From positions 1 through 12,804 of the forward strand of contig JAJDIC010000059.1 of the NCBI GenBank assembly GCA_030266525.1: 12,804 nucleotides of DNA. Direction: 5' to 3'. A program made the position numbers and the translations under genes. Under the pieces are notes generated by a model, which was not told where the DNA came from, did not search any database, and was given only the letters and a program-made list of their open reading frames with translations. This stretch comes from Desulfovibrio sp. OttesenSCG-928-G15 (GTDB lineage Bacteria > Desulfobacterota > Desulfovibrionia > Desulfovibrionales > Desulfovibrionaceae). This document shows, in pieces, positions 1 through 6,345 of the stretch. Every line of letters begins with the position of its first letter. Positions within the stretch are counted from its first letter, which is position 1.

Positions 1-57
1 TTGGGGAAAGGCAAAAAGTGGGAAAGCGGGGAGCTTTGTCCTCCTTTTGGTTTGGAG

Positions 58-102
58 AAAAGCCGCGCGCCTTGCCAGGCGAAAAAATGTCGCGTTTCCC
101 CG
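58..102 (+). repeat. 45-bp dispersed repeat, left copy
   Basis: This 45-bp stretch aligns without gaps to the reverse complement of 12633-12677, with 36 of 45 positions identical by eye. The shared core includes CCGCG, GCCTTGC, AAAAA and GCGTTTCCCCG. Both copies lie in intergenic DNA near opposite ends of the window and in opposite orientation. A short stem directly follows in both (CCCGA/TCGGG here). I take it as a dispersed intergenic repeat. It could also be the remnant of a short coding sequence, because several differences are silent in one shared frame. Confidence 0.6.
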
Positions 103-265
103 ATTTCTTGCTTTTCGGGAACAAATCTTTTTGACTTTTCGCCGGATTTGGCGCTATTTTTACCAACTGGAAAATAACATATATTGCAGCCCCTTTCGCT
201 GCCTTGCCCCTTTCTCTGCGCCCAGGCGTCGCCGAGTTTGCGCCTTGACCTTTGCCCTTTTTCAG

Positions 266-290
266 AATAGTGATTGTGGAAGTCACTATT
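266..290. promoter_or_regulatory. Inverted repeat, candidate operator for the dsr-linked regulator gene
   Basis: AATAGTGA (266-273) and TCACTATT (283-290) form a perfect 8-bp inverted repeat separated by 9 bases. Its far edge lies 33 bases before the ATG at 324, and it begins 15 bases after a TTGACC hexamer (245-250), so it would cover the -10 and start region of a promoter using that hexamer. The geometry fits a dimeric repressor or redox regulator. I do not recognise the motif: it does not match the Rex or HcpR consensus as I remember them. Confidence 0.4.
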
Positions 291-323
291 TTCACTTGCT
301 ACCCATGGACGACTGCAACAACC

Positions 324-893
324 ATGACCGAGCATTCCGTTACTACCGATAAATCCAGGGCGCAATCGGCCCTGTACGCTATTTTATGGCCGCACAAAGA
401 AGCCATGACCAAGCGTTGGATTGACACGGTACATGGCACATATCCATTTGATACAGTGGGGTTTTTGCGCACCCGCAAAGACCGCTTTGCCAACCCCGTG
501 GGCTACAGGACGGCAGAAGCGGCAAACGCCCTGATGGATATCATTTTTGCCGAAGCCCCCGACGAAGAATCGCTTGGCAAGGCTGTGGAAGAAATTATCC
601 AGGTCAGAACCATTCAAAGCTTCAGCCCGGAAGACGCGGTGGGCATCTTTTTTGCCATCAAGGATATCGTCCGGGATGTTGTAATGGCCTCCGGCCAGGC
701 GGGTGAGGTACTTCCCGCTCTTTTTGAGCTTGAATCGCGTGTCGACGCTGTCAGCCTTCTGGCCTTCGGCGCATACGCACGGCACCGTGAAAAACTGCAC
801 CTTATGAAGGTGGAAGAATTCAAGCGCAAGCATTCACAAATTTTTCGCCTGGCCGAAAAAAAAGGCGGCGCGGCACTGACAGCCGAAGAATAG
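324..893 (+). CDS. Stand-alone RsbRD N-terminal-type sensory domain protein, dsr-linked
   Basis: A 189-residue soluble protein that resembles the RsbRD_N family (Pfam PF14361), the all-helical globin-like N-terminal module of RsbR/RsbRD stress-signalling proteins. It runs from about residue 12 to 175 and includes the tryptophan- and lysine-rich first helix (WPHKEAMTKRW, residues 22-32) and a helical C-terminal half. There is no STAS domain, so it is the sensor part alone. From memory, such proteins are commonly encoded just before dsrMKJOP in Desulfovibrio, which supports a role in sensing or regulation linked to sulfite reduction; the ligand and partner are unknown. The start at ATG 324 is chosen because homology-like sequence begins soon after. 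No good Shine-Dalgarno precedes it (the upstream bases are CAACAACC), so translation may be weak. A 237-bp gap separates it from dsrM. Confidence 0.75.
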   Translation: MTEHSVTTDKSRAQSALYAILWPHKEAMTKRWIDTVHGTYPFDTVGFLRTRKDRFANPVGYRTAEAANALMDIIFAEAPDEESLGKAVEEIIQVRTIQSFSPEDAVGIFFAIKDIVRDVVMASGQAGEVLPALFELESRVDAVSLLAFGAYARHREKLHLMKVEEFKRKHSQIFRLAEKKGGAALTAEE

Positions 894-1017
894 CACAGGA
901 GTTCGGGCCAAAACGGGCTGCATATACCCCTTGCCGCCCCTCACCCCGCTTCCGGCTTTTTGCACCGCGTTTCCGCAGTTTCATTTTTCCCTCGCCAGGG
1001 GCTGTATTTCTCGTTTT

Positions 1018-1084
1018 CACAAGTGTTTTCTTGGGCGGACACCCGCCTTGTGTCGTCTTTGTTCAGACGCATTGTCGGCGTCTG
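1018..1084 (+). promoter_or_regulatory. dsrM leader with competing stem-loops
   Basis: The 237-bp gap 894-1130 holds no gene. Inside it CAGACGC (1064-1070) pairs perfectly with GCGTCTG (1078-1084) around a 7-base loop. The same AGACG can instead pair with CGTCT at 1054-1058. Upstream, CACAAG (1018-1023) pairs with CTTGTG (1047-1052), and GGCGG (1034-1038) pairs with CCGCC (1043-1047); these two share base 1047. No U-run follows the last stem, so it is not an intrinsic terminator. It ends 46 bases before the dsrM start and could stabilise the mRNA, mark a processing site or be regulatory. Confidence 0.4.
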
Positions 1085-1130
1085 TTCGCGCCACAGCTCT
1101 CAAACCGATAGCCAAGCAGAGAGGTAAGGA

Positions 1131-2153
1131 ATGATTTTTTCACTTCTGGCGGTCATCGTTCTCGGTGGCATAGCCTGCCTGGTTGCACCCGCGTTGCCGT
1201 CGCTTTTTGGGGTAGTTTTGCCCTACGCGGCCGTGCTGGTGTTTATCGCGGGCTTTGTCTGGCGGGTTATGAACTGGGCGAAATCCCCGGTTCCATTCAA
1301 AATTCCCACCACCGGCGGGCAGCAGCGCTCCCTTGATTTCATCAAGCCGAACCGCCTCGACTCGCCCTACACCAAAGCAGGAACCATAGGACGCATGATT
1401 CTTGAAGTGCTCCTGTTCCGTTCCCTGTTCCGTAACACCAAGGCGGAGCTTCGCCAGGAAGACGGCTCTGCACGGATGATTTACTGGTCTTCCAAGTGGC
1501 TGTGGCTTTTCGCCCTGCTGTTCCACTACAGCTTTTTCCTGATTTTCATCAGGCATTTTCGCTTTTTCCTCGAGCCTGTTCCGATCTGTATTACCGTCAT
1601 CGAAGCTCTTGACGGCATCATGCAAATCGGCATTCCCCGCTTCTACATGAGCGACGCGCTTATCCTGGCAGGGCTGCTTTTCCTGCTTTGCCGCCGCCTG
1701 TTTGACTACAAGCTGCGCTATATTTCCCTGCCCAACGACTATTTCCCCCTCTTCCTTCTTCTTGGCGTCGCCACAAGCGGCATCTTGCTGCGCTATTTCG
1801 TGAAAAGCGACATCGCCCTGGTCAAGGAATTCACCATGGGCCTTGTCACCCTTTCTCCGACCATTCCTGAAGGGCTGCCGGTGCTCTTTTTCATGCACCT
1901 GGTGTTTGTAAGCACCCTTCTGATTTATTTCCCCTTCTCCAAGCTGATGCACATGGGCGGCGTATTCCTTTCGCCCACCCGCAACCTGCCCAACAACTCG
2001 CGTGCGGTGCATCATGAAAACCCGTGGAATCCGCCTAAAAAGTTCCACACCTACGCGGCCTATGAAAATGACTTCCGCGAACTGATGGAAGAGGCGGAAC
2101 TGCCCGTCGATATCACCTCGGAACAAGCCGCAGCGTCGGCCGCCAAGGAGTAG
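1131..2153 (+). CDS. dsrM: DsrM, membrane cytochrome b subunit of the DsrMKJOP complex
   Basis: A 340-residue integral membrane protein of the NarI-like cytochrome b type. It anchors DsrK in the membrane and exchanges electrons with the quinone pool. Hydrophobic segments lie at about residues 2-22, 30-48, 122-141, 175-190, 205-223 and 249-268. Candidate haem b ligands are His132 and His142 in the third segment, and His256 and His274 in or after the last. The polar C-terminal tail (about 280-340) is likely cytoplasmic. The start is fixed by a strong ribosome-binding site, GAGGTAAGGA, ending directly before the ATG. dsrK follows 2 bases after the stop, and its ribosome-binding site lies in the dsrM 3' end, so the two are probably translationally coupled. 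Order and neighbours (K, J, O, P) make the assignment firm. Confidence 0.96.
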   Translation: MIFSLLAVIVLGGIACLVAPALPSLFGVVLPYAAVLVFIAGFVWRVMNWAKSPVPFKIPTTGGQQRSLDFIKPNRLDSPYTKAGTIGRMILEVLLFRSLFRNTKAELRQEDGSARMIYWSSKWLWLFALLFHYSFFLIFIRHFRFFLEPVPICITVIEALDGIMQIGIPRFYMSDALILAGLLFLLCRRLFDYKLRYISLPNDYFPLFLLLGVATSGILLRYFVKSDIALVKEFTMGLVTLSPTIPEGLPVLFFMHLVFVSTLLIYFPFSKLMHMGGVFLSPTRNLPNNSRAVHHENPWNPPKKFHTYAAYENDFRELMEEAELPVDITSEQAAASAAKE

Positions 2154-2155
2154 TC

Positions 2156-3772
2156 ATGTCCAAACTGCCTGACGCTAAAACACTGGCCAACAGTATAGAC
2201 TATGTCTTTCCCATGGCCCCGTGGATGGACACAAAGCCCACCTTCGGGCCGGGGTCCTTCTGCTATCCGGCCAAGGAAGATACCATGAAGGGGCTCGGCA
2301 TGCCGAACCCCCACACCTGGAACCCTGCCGAAGAAGACTGGCACCTGCCCGAAAACTGGGAAGAGATCATATACAAAACCTTGCAGGACAAGCTGGACAA
2401 GTTCCGGTCCTTCAAGGTGTTCATGGACATCTGTGTTCGCTGCGGTGCCTGCGCGGACAAATGTCACTTCTTCCTCGGCACAGGCGACCCGAAAAACATG
2501 CCCGTGCTTCGCGCAGAGCTTATCCGCTCTGTCTACCGCCGCGATTTCACCACGGCGGGCAAGCTTCTGGGCAAATACTCCGGCTCGCGCAAGCTTGACA
2601 AAGACGTGATCAAAGAGTGGTTCTACTACTTCTACCAGTGCACGGAATGTCGCCGCTGCTCCCTGTATTGCCCTTACGGCATAGACACAGCGGAAATTAC
2701 CATGATCGCCCGCGCCATGCTGCATGAGCTTGGCCTTGGCACACACTGGATTATGGACCCGGTGTCCAACTGTAACCGCACCGGCAACCACCTGGGCATC
2801 CAGCCGCATGCCTTCAAGGAAATCGTGGAAATGCTCTGTGACGACATCAAGGAAGTCACCGGCATCCAGATCAACCCGCCCTTTAACGAAAAAGGGCACG
2901 AGGTTCTGTTCATCACCCCCTCCGGAGACGTGTTTGCCGACCCCGGCATATACACCTTCATGGGCTACTTGATGCTTTTCCACGAAATCGGCCTGGACTA
3001 CACCCTTTCCACCTACGCGTCGGAAGGCGGCAACTTCGGTTCCTTTGTCTCGGCAAACATGATGAAGAAGCTCAACGCCAAGATGTACGCCGAAGCAGAA
3101 CGCCTCGGCTCCAAATGGATTCTGGGCGGCGAGTGCGGCCATATGTGGCGGGTTGTGCATCAATACATGGAAACCATGAACGGCCCCACCCCGTCGAACA
3201 TGACCATTCCCAAAAGCCCCATTACCGGCACCGTGTTCAACAACGCAGCCGCCACAAAAATGGTGCACATCACGGAATTCACGGCCGACCTTATCAAGCA
3301 CAACAAGATTACGCTTGACCCGAGCCGCAACGACCACCTTACGGTTACCTTCCACGACTCGTGCAACCCGGCACGCGGCATGGGCCTTCTTGACGAGCCC
3401 CGCTACGTGCTCAAAAACGCGTGCAACAACTTCGTGGAAATGCCGGAAAACACCATCCGCGAACAGACCTTCTGCTGTGGCGGCGGCTCCGGCCTCAACA
3501 CCGAGGAAATTATGGAGCTGCGCATGCGCGGCGGCCTGCCAAGAGGCAACGCCCTTCGCTATGTACAGGAAAAACACGGCGTAAACACCATGGCCTGCAT
3601 TTGCGCCATTGACCGCGCCACGCTTCCCCCGCTGGCCGACTACTGGGCCCCGGGCGTTACCGTAACCGGTACGCACGAACTGGTGGCCAACGCACTGGTG
3701 ATGAAAGGCGAGATCAAGCGCACCATGAACCTTCGCCAGGAAGATCTTCCCGGTGTGGAGGAGGATGAATAA
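2156..3772 (+). CDS. dsrK: DsrK, HdrD-like iron-sulfur subunit of the DsrMKJOP complex
   Basis: A 538-residue cytoplasmic protein, the catalytic subunit thought to reduce the DsrC trisulfide made by dissimilatory sulfite reductase. Two [4Fe-4S] motifs are visible: Cys93/96/99/103 and Cys162/165/168/172. The C-terminal half carries the heterodisulfide-reductase-type CCG region: Cys327 in GGECGH, Cys403 in HDSCN, Cys440-Cys441 in FCCGGG, and a final pair Cys481/Cys483. This region is expected to hold the special active-site cluster of HdrB/HdrD proteins. The last pair is spaced CxC, whereas I recall CxxC in HdrB/HdrD. There are no membrane segments or signal peptide, so it docks on DsrM. The ATG 2156 has AAGGAG 6 bases upstream within the end of dsrM. 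dsrJ starts 2 bases after the stop. Confidence 0.97.
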   Translation: MSKLPDAKTLANSIDYVFPMAPWMDTKPTFGPGSFCYPAKEDTMKGLGMPNPHTWNPAEEDWHLPENWEEIIYKTLQDKLDKFRSFKVFMDICVRCGACADKCHFFLGTGDPKNMPVLRAELIRSVYRRDFTTAGKLLGKYSGSRKLDKDVIKEWFYYFYQCTECRRCSLYCPYGIDTAEITMIARAMLHELGLGTHWIMDPVSNCNRTGNHLGIQPHAFKEIVEMLCDDIKEVTGIQINPPFNEKGHEVLFITPSGDVFADPGIYTFMGYLMLFHEIGLDYTLSTYASEGGNFGSFVSANMMKKLNAKMYAEAERLGSKWILGGECGHMWRVVHQYMETMNGPTPSNMTIPKSPITGTVFNNAAATKMVHITEFTADLIKHNKITLDPSRNDHLTVTFHDSCNPARGMGLLDEPRYVLKNACNNFVEMPENTIREQTFCCGGGSGLNTEEIMELRMRGGLPRGNALRYVQEKHGVNTMACICAIDRATLPPLADYWAPGVTVTGTHELVANALVMKGEIKRTMNLRQEDLPGVEEDE

Positions 3773-3774
3773 CC

Positions 3775-4161
3775 ATGAGCATGTATAACGCCAAATATAT
3801 CTGGCCGGGAATTGTGCTCTTCGTAGTGCTTTTCACTGCGCCGTTCTGGGTCAACATCGGCACTCCCGAATACAAACGGCCCGCAGTTGCCCTGCCCACC
3901 ACGGAAAAGGAATGTGTCGAGCCGCGCGAGTACATGGCTTCCGAGCACATGCAGTTGCTTGACACCTGGCGCGACATGGCGCTTCGCGAAGATAAACGCG
4001 AATACGTTTCCACCTCCGGCAAGAAATGGGAAATCAGCCTGCAAAACACCTGCATGAGTTGCCATACCAACAAGGTGGAGTTTTGTGACAAGTGTCATGA
4101 TACCAACGGCGTAGACCCCTACTGCTGGGACTGCCACGTAGAGCCGAGGGGGAACAACTAA
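3775..4161 (+). CDS. dsrJ: DsrJ, periplasmic triheme cytochrome c
   Basis: A 128-residue membrane-anchored periplasmic cytochrome. A single hydrophobic segment (about residues 8-27) acts as an uncleaved signal anchor. Three c-type haem motifs follow: CMSCH at 93-97, CDKCH at 104-108 and CWDCH at 117-121. Cys47, in the sequence EKECVEPREYM, corresponds to the conserved cysteine that in studied DsrJ proteins serves as an unusual distal ligand (His/Cys coordination) to one haem. The protein passes electrons between periplasmic partners and the complex, most likely through DsrO. The ribosome-binding site GGAGG lies inside the dsrK 3' end. A second ATG two codons downstream (3781) is possible but further from it. 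The stop codon overlaps the dsrO start by one base (TAATG), indicating translational coupling. Confidence 0.96.
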   Translation: MSMYNAKYIWPGIVLFVVLFTAPFWVNIGTPEYKRPAVALPTTEKECVEPREYMASEHMQLLDTWRDMALREDKREYVSTSGKKWEISLQNTCMSCHTNKVEFCDKCHDTNGVDPYCWDCHVEPRGNN

Positions 4162-4949
4162 TGAAAAGCAGAAGACAGTTTCTCAAAGTAGCGAGTCTCT
4201 CGTTCCTTGGTCTTGCCGGGAGCGCCGTTCTGCCGAAAATATCCTGCGCGCAGGATGAGCAGAAGGTTACCTACCCTGCCAGCTACCGCAAGCCCAGAAC
4301 CCAGCTCAAGGCAAAGCACTGGGGCATGGTTATAGACACTCGCAAGTTTGATGACGCCGAAGACTTTGAAGCCGTCATCAATGCCTGCCACCAGTATCAC
4401 AACGTGCCCGAAATCGGCACGAAAAAAGAAATCAAGTGGATCTGGAAAGACGGCTACCGCGAAACCTTCACCGACCAAATGGACAGCTACCCGGCCGAAG
4501 AAGTGCTTACGCGCAAGTACCTCATGTTGTGCAACCACTGTGAAAACCCCGCCTGTGTGCGCGTGTGCCCCACCGGGGCCACCTACCGCAGGCCGGACGG
4601 CATAGTGATGATGGACTACCACCGCTGCATAGGCTGCCGCTTTTGCATGGCCGGTTGTCCCTACGGTGCGCGCAGCTTCAACTTTGAAGACCCGCGCCCC
4701 TATATGAAGCACGACCTGAACACCCGCTTTCCCACCAGGATGAAAGGTGTTGTCGAAAAGTGCACCTTCTGCTCCGAGCTTCTGGCTGAAGGCAAAATGC
4801 CTCGCTGTGTAGAAGCTTCCAAAGGCGCCATCGTATTTGGCGACCTTGGCGACCCGACCTCTGACATTCGCAAAGTCCTGGCGGAAAACTTTACCATCCG
4901 CCGCAAACCCACCCTGGGCACCGAACCCAGCGTGTTCTACATCATCTAG
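4161..4949 (+). CDS. dsrO: DsrO, periplasmic iron-sulfur subunit with Tat signal
   Basis: A 262-residue periplasmic ferredoxin-type protein of the DmsB/NrfC/PsrB class. The N-terminus is a clear Tat signal: SRRQFLK at residues 3-9, a hydrophobic stretch, then likely cleavage after ISCA (residue 30). Iron-sulfur ligands are Cys76; Cys124/127/132/136; Cys156/159/162/166; and Cys201/204/216. That is twelve cysteines, enough for exactly three [4Fe-4S] clusters. The first motif has lost three cysteines (residues 62-72 read KFDDAEDFEAV), and the partner position in the last motif is Ser220 (CVEAS). Both losses fall on the same expected cluster of the four-cluster family. Mature DsrO should form the periplasmic electron wire between DsrJ and DsrP. 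The start overlaps the dsrJ stop by one base. Confidence 0.97.
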   Translation: MKSRRQFLKVASLSFLGLAGSAVLPKISCAQDEQKVTYPASYRKPRTQLKAKHWGMVIDTRKFDDAEDFEAVINACHQYHNVPEIGTKKEIKWIWKDGYRETFTDQMDSYPAEEVLTRKYLMLCNHCENPACVRVCPTGATYRRPDGIVMMDYHRCIGCRFCMAGCPYGARSFNFEDPRPYMKHDLNTRFPTRMKGVVEKCTFCSELLAEGKMPRCVEASKGAIVFGDLGDPTSDIRKVLAENFTIRRKPTLGTEPSVFYII

Positions 4950-4960
4950 GGAGGGCAGCC

Positions 4961-6136
4961 ATGATTGAAAAAGTGCTGAAAGGCAGACCGTCTTTCTACG
5001 TCTGGCTCGCTTTCCTTGGCGCAGTCATAACCCTTGGGGCGCTGGTGTACATTTACCAGCTTTGCGTGGGCCTACGCGTTACCGACCTTTCCCGTGACGT
5101 TTCCTGGGGCTTTTACATCGCCCAGTTCACCTACATGGTCGGGGTGGCAGCTTCTGCCGTGATGCTCGTTTTGCCCGCGTATTTTCATAACTACGTCAAA
5201 TTCAAAAAAATGATCATTCTGGGCGAATTCCTGGCCATTGGCTCGTGTATCGTCTGTATGCTCTTCATCTTTGTTGACCTTGGCCAACCGCAGCGGGTGC
5301 TGAACGTCATCCTGCATCCCACGCCGAATTCGGTCATGTTCTGGGACATGGTGGTCCTTTCCGGCTACTTGTTCCTTAACCTGCTCATCGGCTGGGTTAC
5401 CCTTGAGGCGGAACGTCATGACGTGCATCCGCCCAAATGGATCAAGTTCTTCATTTACCTGTCGGTATTCTGGGCCTTCTCCATTCATACGGTTACGGCC
5501 TTCCTGTACGCGGGCCTTCCGGGCCGTCACTACTGGCTCACCGCTGTCATGGCCGCCCGCTTCCTGGCCTCGGCCTTCTGCTCCGGCCCCGCGCTGCTGC
5601 TCCTTCTTGTGTTTGCGGTTCGCCGCTTCACAAACTTTGACCCCGGCAAGGAAGCCGTGCGCACCCTGACCAAAATCATTGCCTATGCAATGGGCATCAA
5701 CATCTTCCTTTTCTGCCTCGAACTCTTCACCGCGTTCTACAGCCAGATTCCCGGTCACATGCACCCCATTGTGGCCATGTTCTCCGGGCATGACGGTCAC
5801 GCGCTGTGGATTAACAGCTGGATGTGGACCGCCGCGGTGTTCGCCATTGTCAGCTTCCTGTTCATGGCCTTCCCCGGCACCCGCAACAATGAAAAGCTCC
5901 TGCCCTACACCCTGCTGGTGCTGGTAATCGCCACCTGGATAGACAAGAGCCTTGGCATGCTGTGGGCAGGCTTTACCCCCAACACCTTTGACACCATCAC
6001 CCCGTATGCGCCGAGCCTTGCCGAAATTCTCGTCGGCCTCGCCGTCTACGGCATTGGTGCGCTGGTTGTATCCCTGTTATGGAAAATAGCTCTTGGCGTG
6101 AAAAAAGAAGCAGGCACCTTTGACAAGGTATACTGA
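4961..6136 (+). CDS. dsrP: DsrP, NrfD-family quinone-interacting membrane subunit
   Basis: A 391-residue polytopic membrane protein of the NrfD/PsrC family with about ten hydrophobic segments, starting at about residue 13. It has the family-typical loop FVDLGQPQR after the third segment and conserved AARFLASAFCSGP in the middle. DsrP exchanges electrons between the menaquinone pool and the iron-sulfur protein DsrO on the periplasmic side. Together with DsrM it gives the complex two quinone-reactive membrane subunits. The ATG 4961 has a strong GGGAGGG site 5 bases upstream, and only 11 bases separate it from the dsrO stop. It is the last gene of the operon: 30 bases after the stop a strong intrinsic terminator begins. 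No truncation or odd residue is apparent. Confidence 0.96.
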   Translation: MIEKVLKGRPSFYVWLAFLGAVITLGALVYIYQLCVGLRVTDLSRDVSWGFYIAQFTYMVGVAASAVMLVLPAYFHNYVKFKKMIILGEFLAIGSCIVCMLFIFVDLGQPQRVLNVILHPTPNSVMFWDMVVLSGYLFLNLLIGWVTLEAERHDVHPPKWIKFFIYLSVFWAFSIHTVTAFLYAGLPGRHYWLTAVMAARFLASAFCSGPALLLLLVFAVRRFTNFDPGKEAVRTLTKIIAYAMGINIFLFCLELFTAFYSQIPGHMHPIVAMFSGHDGHALWINSWMWTAAVFAIVSFLFMAFPGTRNNEKLLPYTLLVLVIATWIDKSLGMLWAGFTPNTFDTITPYAPSLAEILVGLAVYGIGALVVSLLWKIALGVKKEAGTFDKVY

Positions 6137-6166
6137 TAGACCTTAGCCAAACGGCATTGCCACATT

Positions 6167-6209
6167 GAAAGCCGCCTTCGGTACTCCCGAAAGCGGCTTT
6201 CTTCTTTCC
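6167..6209 (+). terminator. Intrinsic terminator of the dsr operon
   Basis: GAAAGCCGC (6167-6175) pairs perfectly with GCGGCTTTC (6193-6201). After one C/A mismatch the stem continues with TTCGG pairing CCGAA around the loop TACTC. The pyrimidine-rich tract TTCTTTCC follows at once. It lies 30 bases after the dsrP stop. Confidence 0.85.
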
Positions 6210-6245
6210 ACACGACGGTTCACAGGTCCGCCCCATCTGTTTTCC

Positions 6246-6289
6246 CTATGGAATCCCATAGTATTCAAGTTTGCGTCAGCAGCTATAAC
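6246..6289 (+). promoter_or_regulatory. Candidate promoter and operator of the serine genes
   Basis: TATAAC at 6284-6289 is a good -10 element (5 of 6 to consensus). The -35 position (about 6261-6266) is poor, which suggests activator dependence. Just upstream and touching this -35 area lies a perfect inverted repeat, CTATGG (6246-6251) AATC CCATAG (6256-6261). That placement fits an activator or repressor site. The transcript would start near 6296 and carry a leader of about 50 bases. The regulator is unknown. Confidence 0.4.
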
Positions 6290-6345
6290 AAAACGATATA
6301 CGCCCACACACCGGGCCTCTTCTGACGCATAACAAGGATAATACA

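Larger units (their letters stand above)
1..323. other. Intergenic region before the first gene
   Basis: No gene is convincing here. The open frame at 47-352 has no ribosome-binding site, an arginine- and phenylalanine-rich low-quality translation, and overlaps the start of the real gene at 324. The stretch holds one copy of a dispersed 45-bp repeat (58-102) and a perfect 8-bp inverted repeat (266-290). A TTGACC hexamer at 245-250 could be a -35 element. Its matching -10 position would fall inside the inverted repeat, but no good -10 hexamer is visible. The gene upstream of the window is not seen. Confidence 0.6.

Noticed and set aside
252..323. Upstream TTG or GTG starts for the RsbRD_N-like protein
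   Set aside because: They would make the inverted repeat at 266-290 coding, have no Shine-Dalgarno, and add residues unlike the family. The ATG at 324 is preferred, though its own site is weak.
47..352. Open frame on the + strand over the left repeat
   Set aside because: No ribosome-binding site, low-quality arginine- and phenylalanine-rich translation, and overlap with the start of the RsbRD_N-like gene. Only the short repeat portion resembles anything else in the window.
1064..1084. Intrinsic terminator before dsrM
   Set aside because: The stem is perfect but is followed by TTCGCGCC rather than a U-run, so termination is unlikely.
1140..3676. Long minus-strand open frames opposite dsrM and dsrK
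   Set aside because: They are antisense shadows created by GC-rich codon bias. The + strand proteins match known families over their full length.
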